A DNA stretch of 46,053 nt from an uncultured Eubacterium sp. (GTDB lineage Bacteria; Bacillota_A; Clostridia; Lachnospirales; Lachnospiraceae): positions 1 through 46,053 of the forward strand of contig CAOKJJ010000013.1 of assembly GCA_948468465.1 (NCBI GenBank), written 5' to 3'. The notes under the pieces were generated by a model. It ran no database searches, was not told the origin of the DNA, and saw only the letters and a program-made list of their open reading frames with translations. This document shows positions 33,184 through 40,883 of the stretch, piece after piece; the stretch's first letter is position 1; the number at the start of each line of letters is the position of its first letter. Both the position numbers and the translations under genes were made by a program.

Positions 33184-34479
33184 GTGATAGCAGAATACAT
33201 GCGCAAAATAAATAAAAGCAGTCTGATGATAACACCAGAGGAAGATTGTTTGACTGACAAAGAGAGTATTGGAATGTTTCATTATAATGAAATACCATAT
33301 TTTTTGAAAATGGACATACAAAGGCAAGATACAGGGCTGCGGTTTCAATATGACATAACCGGCAAACGTTCTTTGGAACAGCTGTTGGAATATAAGCAGC
33401 TGGATTATGAACTGCTTCAGATGATATTAAAGTCTTTTGATCAGGCGTGTATGCAGGCAGAAGATTTTATGCTGGATGAAAATGATATTTTGCTGCAGCC
33501 AGATCTGATATTTGCAGATCATAATATAGAACGAATGAGTTATTGTTATCTTCCAGGACATGAGAAAGATATTTGTACACAGTTTCAAAAATTAATGGAA
33601 TACTTATTGCAGCTGCTGGATCATAAGGATGAGACTGCATTGCAGTTAGCATATGGTGTTTATCAAAAAGTAGTGCAAGAGCGGGTATCGCTGCATCATG
33701 TGCTGGAGGACGAGAAGCAGATGTGTGAAATATATCAGTTAACTGAAAACAGAAATATGTTGAATCAAAGTCAGATATCCGGGATGCAAACAATAAAGGG
33801 CAATCTCGTTTCGGATCATTTGATAAAGCAGGATGAAGACCATGTATCCAAATTAACTTCTTCTAATAAGGAAGATAATACGGAAAAGAATAAAGATATG
33901 CAAATTCATGATAATCAAATTCAGTACAATCAAATTCAGGACAATCAAATTTTTCAAAAACCGATTTCGGAGCATTCTTTTACGCAGAATATGGATTCTT
34001 CTTTTAAAATAAAGCAAAAAGAATCATTACGGCAGCAGGCAGCAGAAAAATTGAAACGTATGTTAAAGAAGAGAATTTATACAAACAGAGATAGGGATGA
34101 AGAAGAAAATACGATATTTGAAGCAGATGAGGAAGAAATGGTATGCAGTCATCCGACTGTCTGCCTTGTTCCGGAAACGAATGAGATTCAGAATCAGTTT
34201 GTATATCAGGGAGCGGACCGTTCCAGAGATTTTTGCTGCATGAAGGGTAAGATGCTGTTAGGCAGTGATACAAAAGAAAGCGATATTTGTATTCCATTTC
34301 CAATGGTCAGCAGAGTCCATGCGAGAGTCGAGATAGAGACAAAAGGTACTTTTTTAGAAGACCTGAATTCCACAAATGGCACGCATGTGAATGGAGAGCT
34401 GTTGCAATATCATGAAAAACGGATGCTGCAGAAAGGAGACATTATCAGTTTGGCTGGAGAATGTTACAGTTTTCATTGA
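33184..34479 (+). CDS. DUF6382 and FHA domain protein
   Basis: A 431-aa soluble protein. The GTG at 33184 is preferred; the ribosome site is weak (GAGAGGAAG, 15 nt upstream). Residues ~1-190 match DUF6382 (a kinase-like or adaptor domain of Tad loci; YDITGKRSLEQLLEYKQLDY). A Gln/Asn-rich linker with repeated NQIQ follows (residues ~238-260). The C-terminal ~75 residues are a forkhead-associated domain: LGSDTKESDI, then VSRVHARVEI and NSTNGTHVNG, all the residues needed to bind phosphothreonine. It is the last Tad gene, and may link pilus activity to a Ser/Thr kinase elsewhere. Confidence 0.85.
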   Translation: MIAEYMRKINKSSLMITPEEDCLTDKESIGMFHYNEIPYFLKMDIQRQDTGLRFQYDITGKRSLEQLLEYKQLDYELLQMILKSFDQACMQAEDFMLDENDILLQPDLIFADHNIERMSYCYLPGHEKDICTQFQKLMEYLLQLLDHKDETALQLAYGVYQKVVQERVSLHHVLEDEKQMCEIYQLTENRNMLNQSQISGMQTIKGNLVSDHLIKQDEDHVSKLTSSNKEDNTEKNKDMQIHDNQIQYNQIQDNQIFQKPISEHSFTQNMDSSFKIKQKESLRQQAAEKLKRMLKKRIYTNRDRDEEENTIFEADEEEMVCSHPTVCLVPETNEIQNQFVYQGADRSRDFCCMKGKMLLGSDTKESDICIPFPMVSRVHARVEIETKGTFLEDLNSTNGTHVNGELLQYHEKRMLQKGDIISLAGECYSFH

Positions 34480-34587
34480 CAGTACGACAAGGACGTGTTA
34501 TGTTGTTACTGTTCATATCCTATGTCATTGATATAGTTTTATATCTGGGTAAAGAGGATACAATATTGGAAGGATGAGGCTGAAAAT

Positions 34588-35202
34588 TTGGAAGGTTCAG
34601 ATTGGAATGAGGCGGAGCATCAGGTAAAGCGGCCTATTGTCAGTATTATATTAGTAATGATCAATGTGGCGGTCTGGTGTATTCTGGAGCTTTTGGGGAA
34701 TACTTTGGATGGGGCATTTATAGCGGAATATGGTGGGATGTATCCGGAATTTATGCATAATGGCGAATGGTATCGGTTATTTACAGCAATGTTTTTGCAC
34801 TTTGGCGCTGAACATTTGGCAAATAATATGATTCTTTTGGCGGCAGCCGGAAGCAAATTAGAGGCGGCAGTTGGATCCATGCGTTATTTGGTCATTTATA
34901 TTAGTGCAGGGCTTGCGGGCAATCTTTTGTCCTATTATGTTATGGAGCATACAGGCAGTTATGCAGTCTGCGCAGGTGCATCGGGAGCGGTATTTGGAAT
35001 TATCGGTGCATTAGCGTGGGTGGCAATCCGTAATAAAGGAAAATTTGAAGGACTTACAACAAAAGGGCTGCTGCTTATGATTGTTTTGTGTCTTTATTAT
35101 GGAATTACTACTGCAGGAGTAGATAATTGGGCTCATGCGGGCGGAGTTGCAGGCGGATTTTTTCTATGCATTCTTTTATACAGAAAGAGAGAGAACACTT
35201 GA
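34588..35202 (+). CDS. Rhomboid family intramembrane serine protease
   Basis: A 204-aa, six-helix membrane protease. The TTG at 34588 follows GGATGAGG. Catalytic Ser132 is in CAGASGAVFG and His183 in DNWAHAGGVAGG; FLHFGAEHLANNM gives the conserved HxxxN of helix 2. WYRLFTAMF is the L1 loop motif. Rhomboids cleave transmembrane segments of other proteins; substrates are unknown. It follows the Tad operon by 108 bp. Confidence 0.95.
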   Translation: MEGSDWNEAEHQVKRPIVSIILVMINVAVWCILELLGNTLDGAFIAEYGGMYPEFMHNGEWYRLFTAMFLHFGAEHLANNMILLAAAGSKLEAAVGSMRYLVIYISAGLAGNLLSYYVMEHTGSYAVCAGASGAVFGIIGALAWVAIRNKGKFEGLTTKGLLLMIVLCLYYGITTAGVDNWAHAGGVAGGFFLCILLYRKRENT

Positions 35203-35227
35203 AATTGTTAAAAAAAATCTATATACT
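35199..35227 (+). promoter_or_regulatory. SigA-type promoter of the flavodoxin-SCP2 gene
   Basis: TTGAAA (35199-35204, overlapping the rhomboid stop), 17 bp, TATACT (35222-35227). It lies 31 bp before the next ATG. Confidence 0.65.
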
Positions 35228-35258
35228 AGAATAAGAACATACAAATGAGAGGTAGCTT

Positions 35259-36260
35259 ATGAAAGTAAATATTTATTATGGCGGCAGGGGTGTGTTGGAT
35301 GATCCGTCTTTGTATGTAATTAATAAAATGCAGCAGGTACTGGAAGAACTGCGCGTTACAGTGGAACGTTATAATATTTACGAACAAAAGAACAGTATTG
35401 CGACGCTTCCGCAGACAATAAAAGAGGCTGATGGCATTATTCTTGCTACAACAGTGGAATGGCTTGGAATTGGCGGCTATATGCAGCAGTTTTTAGATGC
35501 ATGCTGGCTGTACGGGGATAAAGAAAAGATCAGCCAGACTTATATGCAGCCGGTTGTTATGTCGACTGCGTATGGCGAGCGTGAAGGAGAACTTACTCTC
35601 GCGAATGCATGGGAAATGCTCGGCGGTCTGCCATGTGCGGGGTTATGCGGTTATGTCGCAGATCTTTTAACCTTTGAAATGAATCAGGATTATTCGGTCA
35701 TTATTGAAAAGAAAGCAGAGAATTTGTACCGGACAATTTCTCAAAAAATGAAGAGTCTGCCGAACAGCAATCAGGCAGTGACGAAAACAGTACTTCGTAC
35801 GCAGGATCTCGGATTAACACCACAGGAAAGTGAACAGTTATCAAAGTATGTATCAGATGATACGTATGTGAAGAAGCAAAAAGAAGATATTGAAGAGCTG
35901 GCAAATAAATTTAAAGGATTATTAGACAAAGATAAGACTGAAGATGACGAGCCTTCGGTGCCATATATTGAAGATCTGGAAGCGCATTTTAAACCACAGG
36001 CGGATTTTAAGGCAAAATATTTATTTATTATTGATGGTAAAAGAAAGCCATTGACCATAGAGGTTGATGAAGACCAGCTGAAATGCAGTTACGGTAAACA
36101 GGATGGTGTAGATGTCTATGCAAAAATGACAACGGATGTGTTAGAACGCATAATAGCCGGCAAAATGACGTTTCAGCGGGCATTTATGACAGGTGAATTG
36201 ACTGCGAAAGGTAACTTTAAAACGCTGAGGATGCTGGACGATATATTTATTTTTGGATAA
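35259..36260 (+). CDS. Flavodoxin-like / SCP2 sterol-carrier fusion protein
   Basis: A 333-aa protein. GAGGTAG precedes the ATG. Residues ~1-165 have a flavodoxin-like (NADPH-dependent FMN reductase) pattern: KVNIYYGGRGVLDDPS, ADGIILATTVEWLGIGGYMQ and PVVMSTAYGEREG. Residues ~230-333 (AKYLFIIDGKRKPLTIEVDE; FQRAFMTGELTAKGNF) match the SCP2 lipid-binding fold. The two are joined by a charged linker. A fusion of a flavoprotein to a lipid-binding domain suggests a redox enzyme with a hydrophobic substrate; no substrate is known. Confidence 0.8.
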   Translation: MKVNIYYGGRGVLDDPSLYVINKMQQVLEELRVTVERYNIYEQKNSIATLPQTIKEADGIILATTVEWLGIGGYMQQFLDACWLYGDKEKISQTYMQPVVMSTAYGEREGELTLANAWEMLGGLPCAGLCGYVADLLTFEMNQDYSVIIEKKAENLYRTISQKMKSLPNSNQAVTKTVLRTQDLGLTPQESEQLSKYVSDDTYVKKQKEDIEELANKFKGLLDKDKTEDDEPSVPYIEDLEAHFKPQADFKAKYLFIIDGKRKPLTIEVDEDQLKCSYGKQDGVDVYAKMTTDVLERIIAGKMTFQRAFMTGELTAKGNFKTLRMLDDIFIFG

Positions 36261-36296
36261 GATTTTATGCCATAGATACATCCTGCTTGCCAGATA

Positions 36297-36364
36297 AGGA
36301 GCTGTCAGGGAATAACTTTTATTTCAGATCAGTCAAAATGAAAGTTTATTTCATGACAGCTCCT
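36297..36364 (+). terminator. Long hairpin between convergent genes
   Basis: AGGAGCTGTCA (36297-36307) pairs perfectly with TGACAGCTCCT (36354-36364). Inside, a second imperfect pairing (GAATAACTTTT against AAAGTTTATTTC) extends the stem. It lies between the flavodoxin-SCP2 gene and the convergent histidine kinase and could end both, though neither side has a long T-run. The size and imperfect arms also fit a small palindromic repeat element. Confidence 0.5.
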
Positions 36365-36416
36365 AAGTTGATAGCTTTCCGGCAGCAAGATGTATGGAGA
36401 AAAGCCGCATAATTTG

Positions 36417-37058
36417 TTATGAAAGATTTGTTGCAGCTGGAAGTATGATTGTAAAAGTACATCCTTCGCCGGGACGATTATCCAACAGAAGACTGCCGTT
36501 GTGGAATTCTATGATTTGTTTGGCTATAGCAAGGCCTAATCCTGTACCTTGCTCTTTCGAAGTAGTAAAAAGATCATAAATTTTGTCCTCCATAGCCAAA
36601 GGGATACCGCCGCCGCAATCCGTAATCATAATTTTTATATGATGATTGCCGCTTTGTGTTGTAATGGTAATGTATTCAGAGTCAGCCTCGGCGGAATTCT
36701 TCAGCAAATTTAAAATGGCTTGTTTTAATTTCGTATTATCAGCATAAACAAATGGAAGCTGTTCGCTTAACTGCAAGTTCCATTCCAAATCAGAATAGGT
36801 ATCTTTCATACATCGGCAGGTATCTTTTAGCAGGACATTTATGTCAAGGAGTTGTTTTTGCAGTTGTTCTGCGTTGCCAGCCTGAGATATTTCAAGAATC
36901 ATGTTCTTTAAGTAATTAATTTCATGTTTCATATTATCCCAGTAAGGTTCTGTATTTAACTGAGGACACTTGGTGTTCAGCAGCTGCGCAGAACTGCTGA
37001 TTAAGGTGACCGTGTTTTTAATTTCGTGAAATACGTGTTGATAGTCCAATGAATTCAT
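36417..37058 (-). CDS. Soluble sensor histidine kinase, orphan
   Basis: A 213-aa kinase with only the core domains. H-box is FHEIKNTVTLI (His11), preceded by only ten residues, so no sensor or membrane part exists. HATPase motifs: N-box LKQAILNLLKNSAEADS, G1 TDCGGGIP, G2 TGLGLAIAKQI and the end GCTFTIILP. All are intact. No response regulator is adjacent. It may be a phosphorelay partner, like the sporulation kinases with small cytoplasmic cores, or act on a distant regulator. Promoter on its own strand is strong. Confidence 0.93.
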   Translation of the reverse strand: MNSLDYQHVFHEIKNTVTLISSSAQLLNTKCPQLNTEPYWDNMKHEINYLKNMILEISQAGNAEQLQKQLLDINVLLKDTCRCMKDTYSDLEWNLQLSEQLPFVYADNTKLKQAILNLLKNSAEADSEYITITTQSGNHHIKIMITDCGGGIPLAMEDKIYDLFTTSKEQGTGLGLAIAKQIIEFHNGSLLLDNRPGEGCTFTIILPAATNLS

Positions 37059-37093
37059 AGTAAAAACCCCCTATACATTGTTATTATTGTTAA

Positions 37094-37122
37094 ATTCTAG
37101 CATTTTTTACTTTTTATTACAA
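37094..37122 (-). promoter_or_regulatory. Promoter of the histidine kinase gene with overlapping palindrome
   Basis: On the minus strand TTGTAA (37117-37122), 17 bp, TAGAAT (37094-37099). The palindrome ACAATGGTAAATTGT overlaps the -35 (about 37119-37133) and could be an operator. Confidence 0.6.
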
Positions 37123-37167
37123 TGGTAAATTGTTAGGGGCTTAAAAAATAATAAAAGGAGTAGGAAT

Positions 37168-37599
37168 ATGAGAGATCAAAATTGTATTTTTTGTAAAATT
37201 ATTGCAGGTGAGATTCCATCCAGAACCATTTATGAAGATGATGATTTTAAAGTAATTTTAGATGTGAATCCGGCTTCCAAAGGTCATGCGCTGATTTTGC
37301 CAAAAGAGCATTGTGCAAATATATACGAGATCAGTGACGAACTGCTTGCAAAAGCAACGGGATTGGCAAAGAAGCTGGCGGCTCATATGACAGATAAATT
37401 AGGGTGTGATGGTTTGAACTTACTGCAGAATAATGGCGAAGTGGCAGGCCAGACTGTTTTTCATTTTCATATGCATTTGATTCCAAGGTATATAGGAATG
37501 AAAAATAAAGACTTATTAAACTGGACACATGAAGAATTCACGGATGAAGAGCAGAATGAAATTTGTGAGAAATTAAAACTGGATGTCGAAAATAAATAA
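37168..37599 (+). CDS. HIT family protein
   Basis: A 143-aa histidine-triad protein. AAAGGAG precedes the ATG. The triad is HFHMHLIP (His99, 101, 103). CIFCKIIAGEIPS carries the usual CxxC of the Hint branch, and YEDDDFKVILDVNPASKGHA the nucleotide-binding strand. HIT proteins hydrolyse nucleoside phosphoramidates or dinucleotides. It stands alone, divergent from the kinase gene. Confidence 0.95.
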   Translation: MRDQNCIFCKIIAGEIPSRTIYEDDDFKVILDVNPASKGHALILPKEHCANIYEISDELLAKATGLAKKLAAHMTDKLGCDGLNLLQNNGEVAGQTVFHFHMHLIPRYIGMKNKDLLNWTHEEFTDEEQNEICEKLKLDVENK

Positions 37600-37616
37600 T
37601 TTCAAAACGATCCGGC

Positions 37617-37679
37617 AAAATCCAGCCCAATGGCAGCACGAAAAGCAATTTTAAGGCACTTTCAAAAGGGCTGGATTTT
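37617..37679. terminator. Bidirectional terminator-like hairpin between HIT gene and murG
   Basis: AAAATCCAGCCC (37617-37628) pairs perfectly with GGGCTGGATTTT (37668-37679), 12 bp with a 39-nt loop. The T-rich ends on both strands suit two convergent genes. Confidence 0.6.
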
Positions 37680-37689
37680 AAATAATAAA

Positions 37690-38772
37690 TTATTTGGCTG
37701 TTTCTTCTATTTTGGCTGTTTCTTCTATTAAAGATACAATTTTATCTACGGAGTTCATCGTATTGTTCTGTTTCATGGCATGAATATAACGTTCACGGTT
37801 TTTATATGTTTCGTGAATGATATTCAGCAGTTTGTCTGGTGTGATGATTTCTTCTTCAATTACGACACTGAATCCTTGTTTTTCAAAAGACTGTGCGTTT
37901 AAAATCTGATCCCCTCTGCTTGCATTGGCAGACAGTGGGATTAGTATATTTGGTTTATGCAGTGCCAGAAGCTCACAAATAGAATTTGCCCCTGCACGGG
38001 ATATAACGAGATCCGCCAATGCAAAAATATCATTTAATTCAGATCCGATGTATTCAAACTGTTTATAACCTGCAGTCCGGTTCAACGATTCTTCTATATT
38101 TCCTTTGCCGCACATATGTATGACCTGATATGTCTTTAATAATTCAGGCAGAAGGCCATGGATGGTATCATTGATGAATTTGGAGCCGCTGCTGCCGCCT
38201 ACAACGAACAGAACAGGTTTTTCATCTGTAAAATTACAAAGCTTACGGGCTTTTTCTTTGTTTCCTGACAATAATTCTTTGCGAATCGGAGAACCGGTAA
38301 GTACGGCTTTGTCTTCTGGCAGATATTTCAGGGTTTCCGGAAAATTGCAGCATACTTTGGCTGCATTTGGAATAGCAAGTTTGTTTGCTAACCCTGGCGT
38401 CAGGTCGGATTCATGTATAATAGATGGTATATGGCACAATCTGGCTGCGAGTATTACCGGTACAGATACAAAACCGCCTTTAGAAAATACAATATCTGGC
38501 TTTAATTTATGCATCAGACGTATGGATTGTCCAAGGCCTTTCATTACTTTCAGCGGGTCAGAAAAGTTTTTTATATCAAAATACCGACGCAGTTTGCCGG
38601 ATGAAATGCCATAATAAGAAATTTGCTGCTCCTTAAGAAGCTGTTTTTCAATGCCGTTATAAGAACCAATGTAAGTAATATCAAATCCGGCTTCACGAAG
38701 TCGCGGAAGCAGTGCTATATTAGGTGTAACGTGTCCGGCTGTACCTCCGCCGGTTAGAATAATCTTTTTCAT
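37690..38772 (-). CDS. murG: MurG, UDP-GlcNAc transferase of peptidoglycan synthesis
   Basis: A 360-aa GT28 glycosyltransferase that adds GlcNAc to lipid I to give lipid II at the inner face of the membrane. Motifs: GGGTAGHVTPN (N-terminal G loop), HESDLTPGLANKLA, VGGSSGSKFIND and SRAGANSICELLALHKP. TTGGAGGAAG lies before the ATG. The C-terminus carries a direct duplication of IEETAK, which gives an extra six residues. It is not in the usual division and cell wall cluster. Confidence 0.97.
   Translation of the reverse strand: MKKIILTGGGTAGHVTPNIALLPRLREAGFDITYIGSYNGIEKQLLKEQQISYYGISSGKLRRYFDIKNFSDPLKVMKGLGQSIRLMHKLKPDIVFSKGGFVSVPVILAARLCHIPSIIHESDLTPGLANKLAIPNAAKVCCNFPETLKYLPEDKAVLTGSPIRKELLSGNKEKARKLCNFTDEKPVLFVVGGSSGSKFINDTIHGLLPELLKTYQVIHMCGKGNIEESLNRTAGYKQFEYIGSELNDIFALADLVISRAGANSICELLALHKPNILIPLSANASRGDQILNAQSFEKQGFSVVIEEEIITPDKLLNIIHETYKNRERYIHAMKQNNTMNSVDKIVSLIEETAKIEETAK
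37693..37728 (-). repeat. 18-bp tandem duplication at the end of murG
   Basis: Two exact 18-bp copies (37693-37710 and 37711-37728) encode IEETAK twice before the stop. Confidence 0.95.
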
Positions 38773-38802
38773 TTGAACGTCCTTCCTCCAAAATATATCT
38801 AT

Positions 38803-38831
38803 ATTATTAACCCAAATCCGGGAAATGTCAA
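38803..38831 (-). promoter_or_regulatory. SigA promoter of murG
   Basis: On the minus strand perfect TTGACA (38826-38831), 17 bp, AATAAT (38803-38808). Leader about 25 nt. Confidence 0.65.
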
Positions 38832-38874
38832 ATCCTTATTTTCTAAGTATATGAAAAAACAAGTATAAAAAGAC

Positions 38875-38902
38875 TTGTAAATACAAAATAAAAGAATAGA
38901 AT
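38875..38902 (+). promoter_or_regulatory. SigA-type promoter of the MBL-like operon
   Basis: TTGTAA (38875-38880), 16 bp, TAGAAT (38897-38902), about 60 bp before the ATG at 38961. Confidence 0.6.
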
Positions 38903-38960
38903 ATAGATAGAGATTGTAGTTATTAGTAAAGGTGTTATGGGGATACAAAAGGAGAAGTAA

Positions 38961-40211
38961 ATGGATGTAAGATTATTTCGATATTTGTTCGAAAATACAT
39001 CAAATGCGGTTATTATGTCAGGATGTATATGGGATAAAGGTGTACAGGAACAGCTTCGTTATGTGTATTCTTGTGAAATGAACCACAATCCTTTAGAACA
39101 ATGTCAGCCGAATGGGGATGGCCTGATGCTCTATGATGGCAGTCCGGTGCACTTATTTATTATGGGAAGTTTTTCTCTTGCAGATGCACAGCGTTTGATT
39201 CATACGATACGGCAGGATGCGGTAGAGATGGCGGTAATTCCTTATGTGGCGCCGATTCAGCGTTTTTTAGTCATGCAAATGGTTTTGGAACAGGGAGTGA
39301 AAGATGATGATCTCATAGAGTTTATGAAAGCACCATATTTATATTTGAAAAAATCCAGGGTAAAAAGGTTCTTTTTCATTTATGGAAATGGGAAAGCATT
39401 TGAAAAAACAAAAACGGAAATGTATCCGGGTTTATATTTTGAACCGCAAGATGATGATATATTGGATATTATTGAAGAAATGGAAGGATATCGTATACCT
39501 GTTGTGAAAGCGGGACATATGATTAATAACCGAATGCTGTTCCAGTTTGGCTATTTTGGAATAGATTTATACAGAATCAGGCATTTTTTATATCATTATG
39601 CGAAAGGTGTGCGGATTGCAAAAATTGACGAAAGGCAGATTATGAAAATGCTGCTTGCCTATCGCAAATCGTTTAGTGATTGCGGCATGGAGACACTGAC
39701 GATGTTCTGCAGTCCGACAGAGATTATCGCTACACAGACCGATTGCGTGCTGAACACAATTGTGATAGATAAAGAAGACTTTTGCCATGCCGATATTGAA
39801 AAAGACGATGGAAGATGCACGATCAAATGCATGCTGTACAATGATTATGATGTGTGCCACTGCCACCGGACCGAAGATCAGGAACTGCGGGCAGGCATCT
39901 TACTGCTTGGAAATATTAAATTGAGCAAGCATTTGCAGGAGTTAAAATATCATTACAGAATGATATATTCTCAAATACGAGCTATATCAGTGCCAAATTG
40001 CGGTAACATCTATAACTGGGAAAACAGCCTGACGGATATGGATGTGAAGAAAAACGCTGTTTTTTGGATCTGTCCGTTGTGTTCGCATATGCAGAACCAG
40101 GTGTTAACGGAAATAAAGGCAAAAAATGCCCGTTATCGGATTATAATATTAGATGAAGAATATGGTTGTTGTTTTAACGGATTTCTTACGGAAAAAGAGG
40201 ATAAGGTATGA
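38961..40211 (+). CDS. Probable inactive metallo-beta-lactamase-fold protein
   Basis: A 416-aa soluble protein with AAAAGGAG before the ATG. I know no named family. Its layout looks like a metallo-beta-lactamase (MBL) fold of the effector type. HLFIMGSFSLADAQRLI (residues ~64-80) aligns with the LFxSHxHxDHxxGL motif, but its metal-binding His and most Asp are gone. Next comes VIPYVAPIQRFL, as in MBL effectors. The end has GILLLGNIKLSKHL, where MBLs have LLTGDI, and ISVPNCGNIYNW, where they have LPHHGSxxNW. Cysteines are many (DVCHCHRTED; WICPLCSHMQ), possibly a new metal site. The MBL fold is my inference. It ends in a 4-bp ATGA overlap with the next small gene. Confidence 0.55.
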   Translation: MDVRLFRYLFENTSNAVIMSGCIWDKGVQEQLRYVYSCEMNHNPLEQCQPNGDGLMLYDGSPVHLFIMGSFSLADAQRLIHTIRQDAVEMAVIPYVAPIQRFLVMQMVLEQGVKDDDLIEFMKAPYLYLKKSRVKRFFFIYGNGKAFEKTKTEMYPGLYFEPQDDDILDIIEEMEGYRIPVVKAGHMINNRMLFQFGYFGIDLYRIRHFLYHYAKGVRIAKIDERQIMKMLLAYRKSFSDCGMETLTMFCSPTEIIATQTDCVLNTIVIDKEDFCHADIEKDDGRCTIKCMLYNDYDVCHCHRTEDQELRAGILLLGNIKLSKHLQELKYHYRMIYSQIRAISVPNCGNIYNWENSLTDMDVKKNAVFWICPLCSHMQNQVLTEIKAKNARYRIIILDEEYGCCFNGFLTEKEDKV

Positions 40212-40339
40212 GCGTGTATAGAAACAAGCTGTTTAACATACTTCCTTCGACAAGATCCGCAATTGCTTTCTACTATGATGATAGATATCCCGAAAATTTA
40301 GCAGAAAGGAAGATAGAAGTATGTTCGATCAGATTCTGA
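40208..40339 (+). CDS. Possible 43-aa translationally coupled protein
   Basis: ATG overlaps the stop of the MBL-like gene (ATGA), a typical coupling signal, and GAGGATAAGGT lies just upstream. The product (MSVYRNKLFNILPST...) is basic at the N-terminus and has no membrane helix. It overlaps the next gene by 19 bp. I do not recognise it; it could be a real small subunit or a leader that couples the two neighbours. Confidence 0.4.
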   Translation: MSVYRNKLFNILPSTRSAIAFYYDDRYPENLAERKIEVCSIRF

Positions 40340-40737
40340 CACTGGCAATGTCATATGTACAGCTGATAACGGCTGCCCTGCTTTTTGTTGTGGTAGTATT
40401 GGAACTTGTACATATCGGACAAATACGCCGAATCAACAAAAGGCTGAGCCGTGCGGGACAATGGCTGCAGCGGTACCTGAGCGTGGTATTTCTTGAAGAT
40501 GCCGATGAGAAAATGGAAACAGAAGAAACGGACAGGAAAGCGGGGATGAAGGAAGATACAGAAGAAATTGTCAAAATTGATAAAACGGAAAAGGACAAAA
40601 ACGAAGAAGTACAGCTGTCAGCTGCACAGCCGCTAAGGAGCAGGCAGGAAGAAAATATGCGGGTGATACTTACGCATAAAAAACTAAGAAAAGATGAAGA
40701 ATTATTAGATACTGTATTGCAGGAGATTTTTGACTGA
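40321..40737 (+). CDS. Small membrane-anchored protein of unknown function
   Basis: A 138-aa protein. AAAGGAAG precedes the ATG. One N-terminal transmembrane helix (YVQLITAALLFVVVVLELVH, residues ~12-31) is followed by a basic stretch (RRINKRLSRAGQWLQRY) and a ~90-residue charged cytoplasmic tail with coiled-coil character. This fits a type I/III anchor protein facing the cytoplasm. It is the third gene after the MBL-like one and may anchor it. Confidence 0.65.
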   Translation: MFDQILTLAMSYVQLITAALLFVVVVLELVHIGQIRRINKRLSRAGQWLQRYLSVVFLEDADEKMETEETDRKAGMKEDTEEIVKIDKTEKDKNEEVQLSAAQPLRSRQEENMRVILTHKKLRKDEELLDTVLQEIFD

Positions 40738-40769
40738 ATTTGATTGATCATCGGAGGATTTGTTAAAAA

Positions 40770-40798
40770 TTGCCATAATAGCTTGCGGATTTTACGAT
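40770..40798 (+). promoter_or_regulatory. Possible promoter of pgi
   Basis: TTGCCA (40770-40775), 17 bp, TACGAT (40793-40798). About 85 bp before the ATG. Confidence 0.4.
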
Positions 40799-40883
40799 AT
40801 TTTGTTAAAATGGTTTATAGTTATGATGCAATAGCAGTTCAACAGATAAACTGTGTAAAACAAAACAATAAGGAGAGTTAAGT

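Noticed and set aside
38961..40211. Active metallo-beta-lactamase hydrolase
   Set aside because: The HxHxDH motif and the later His ligands are replaced, so the usual di-zinc site cannot form.
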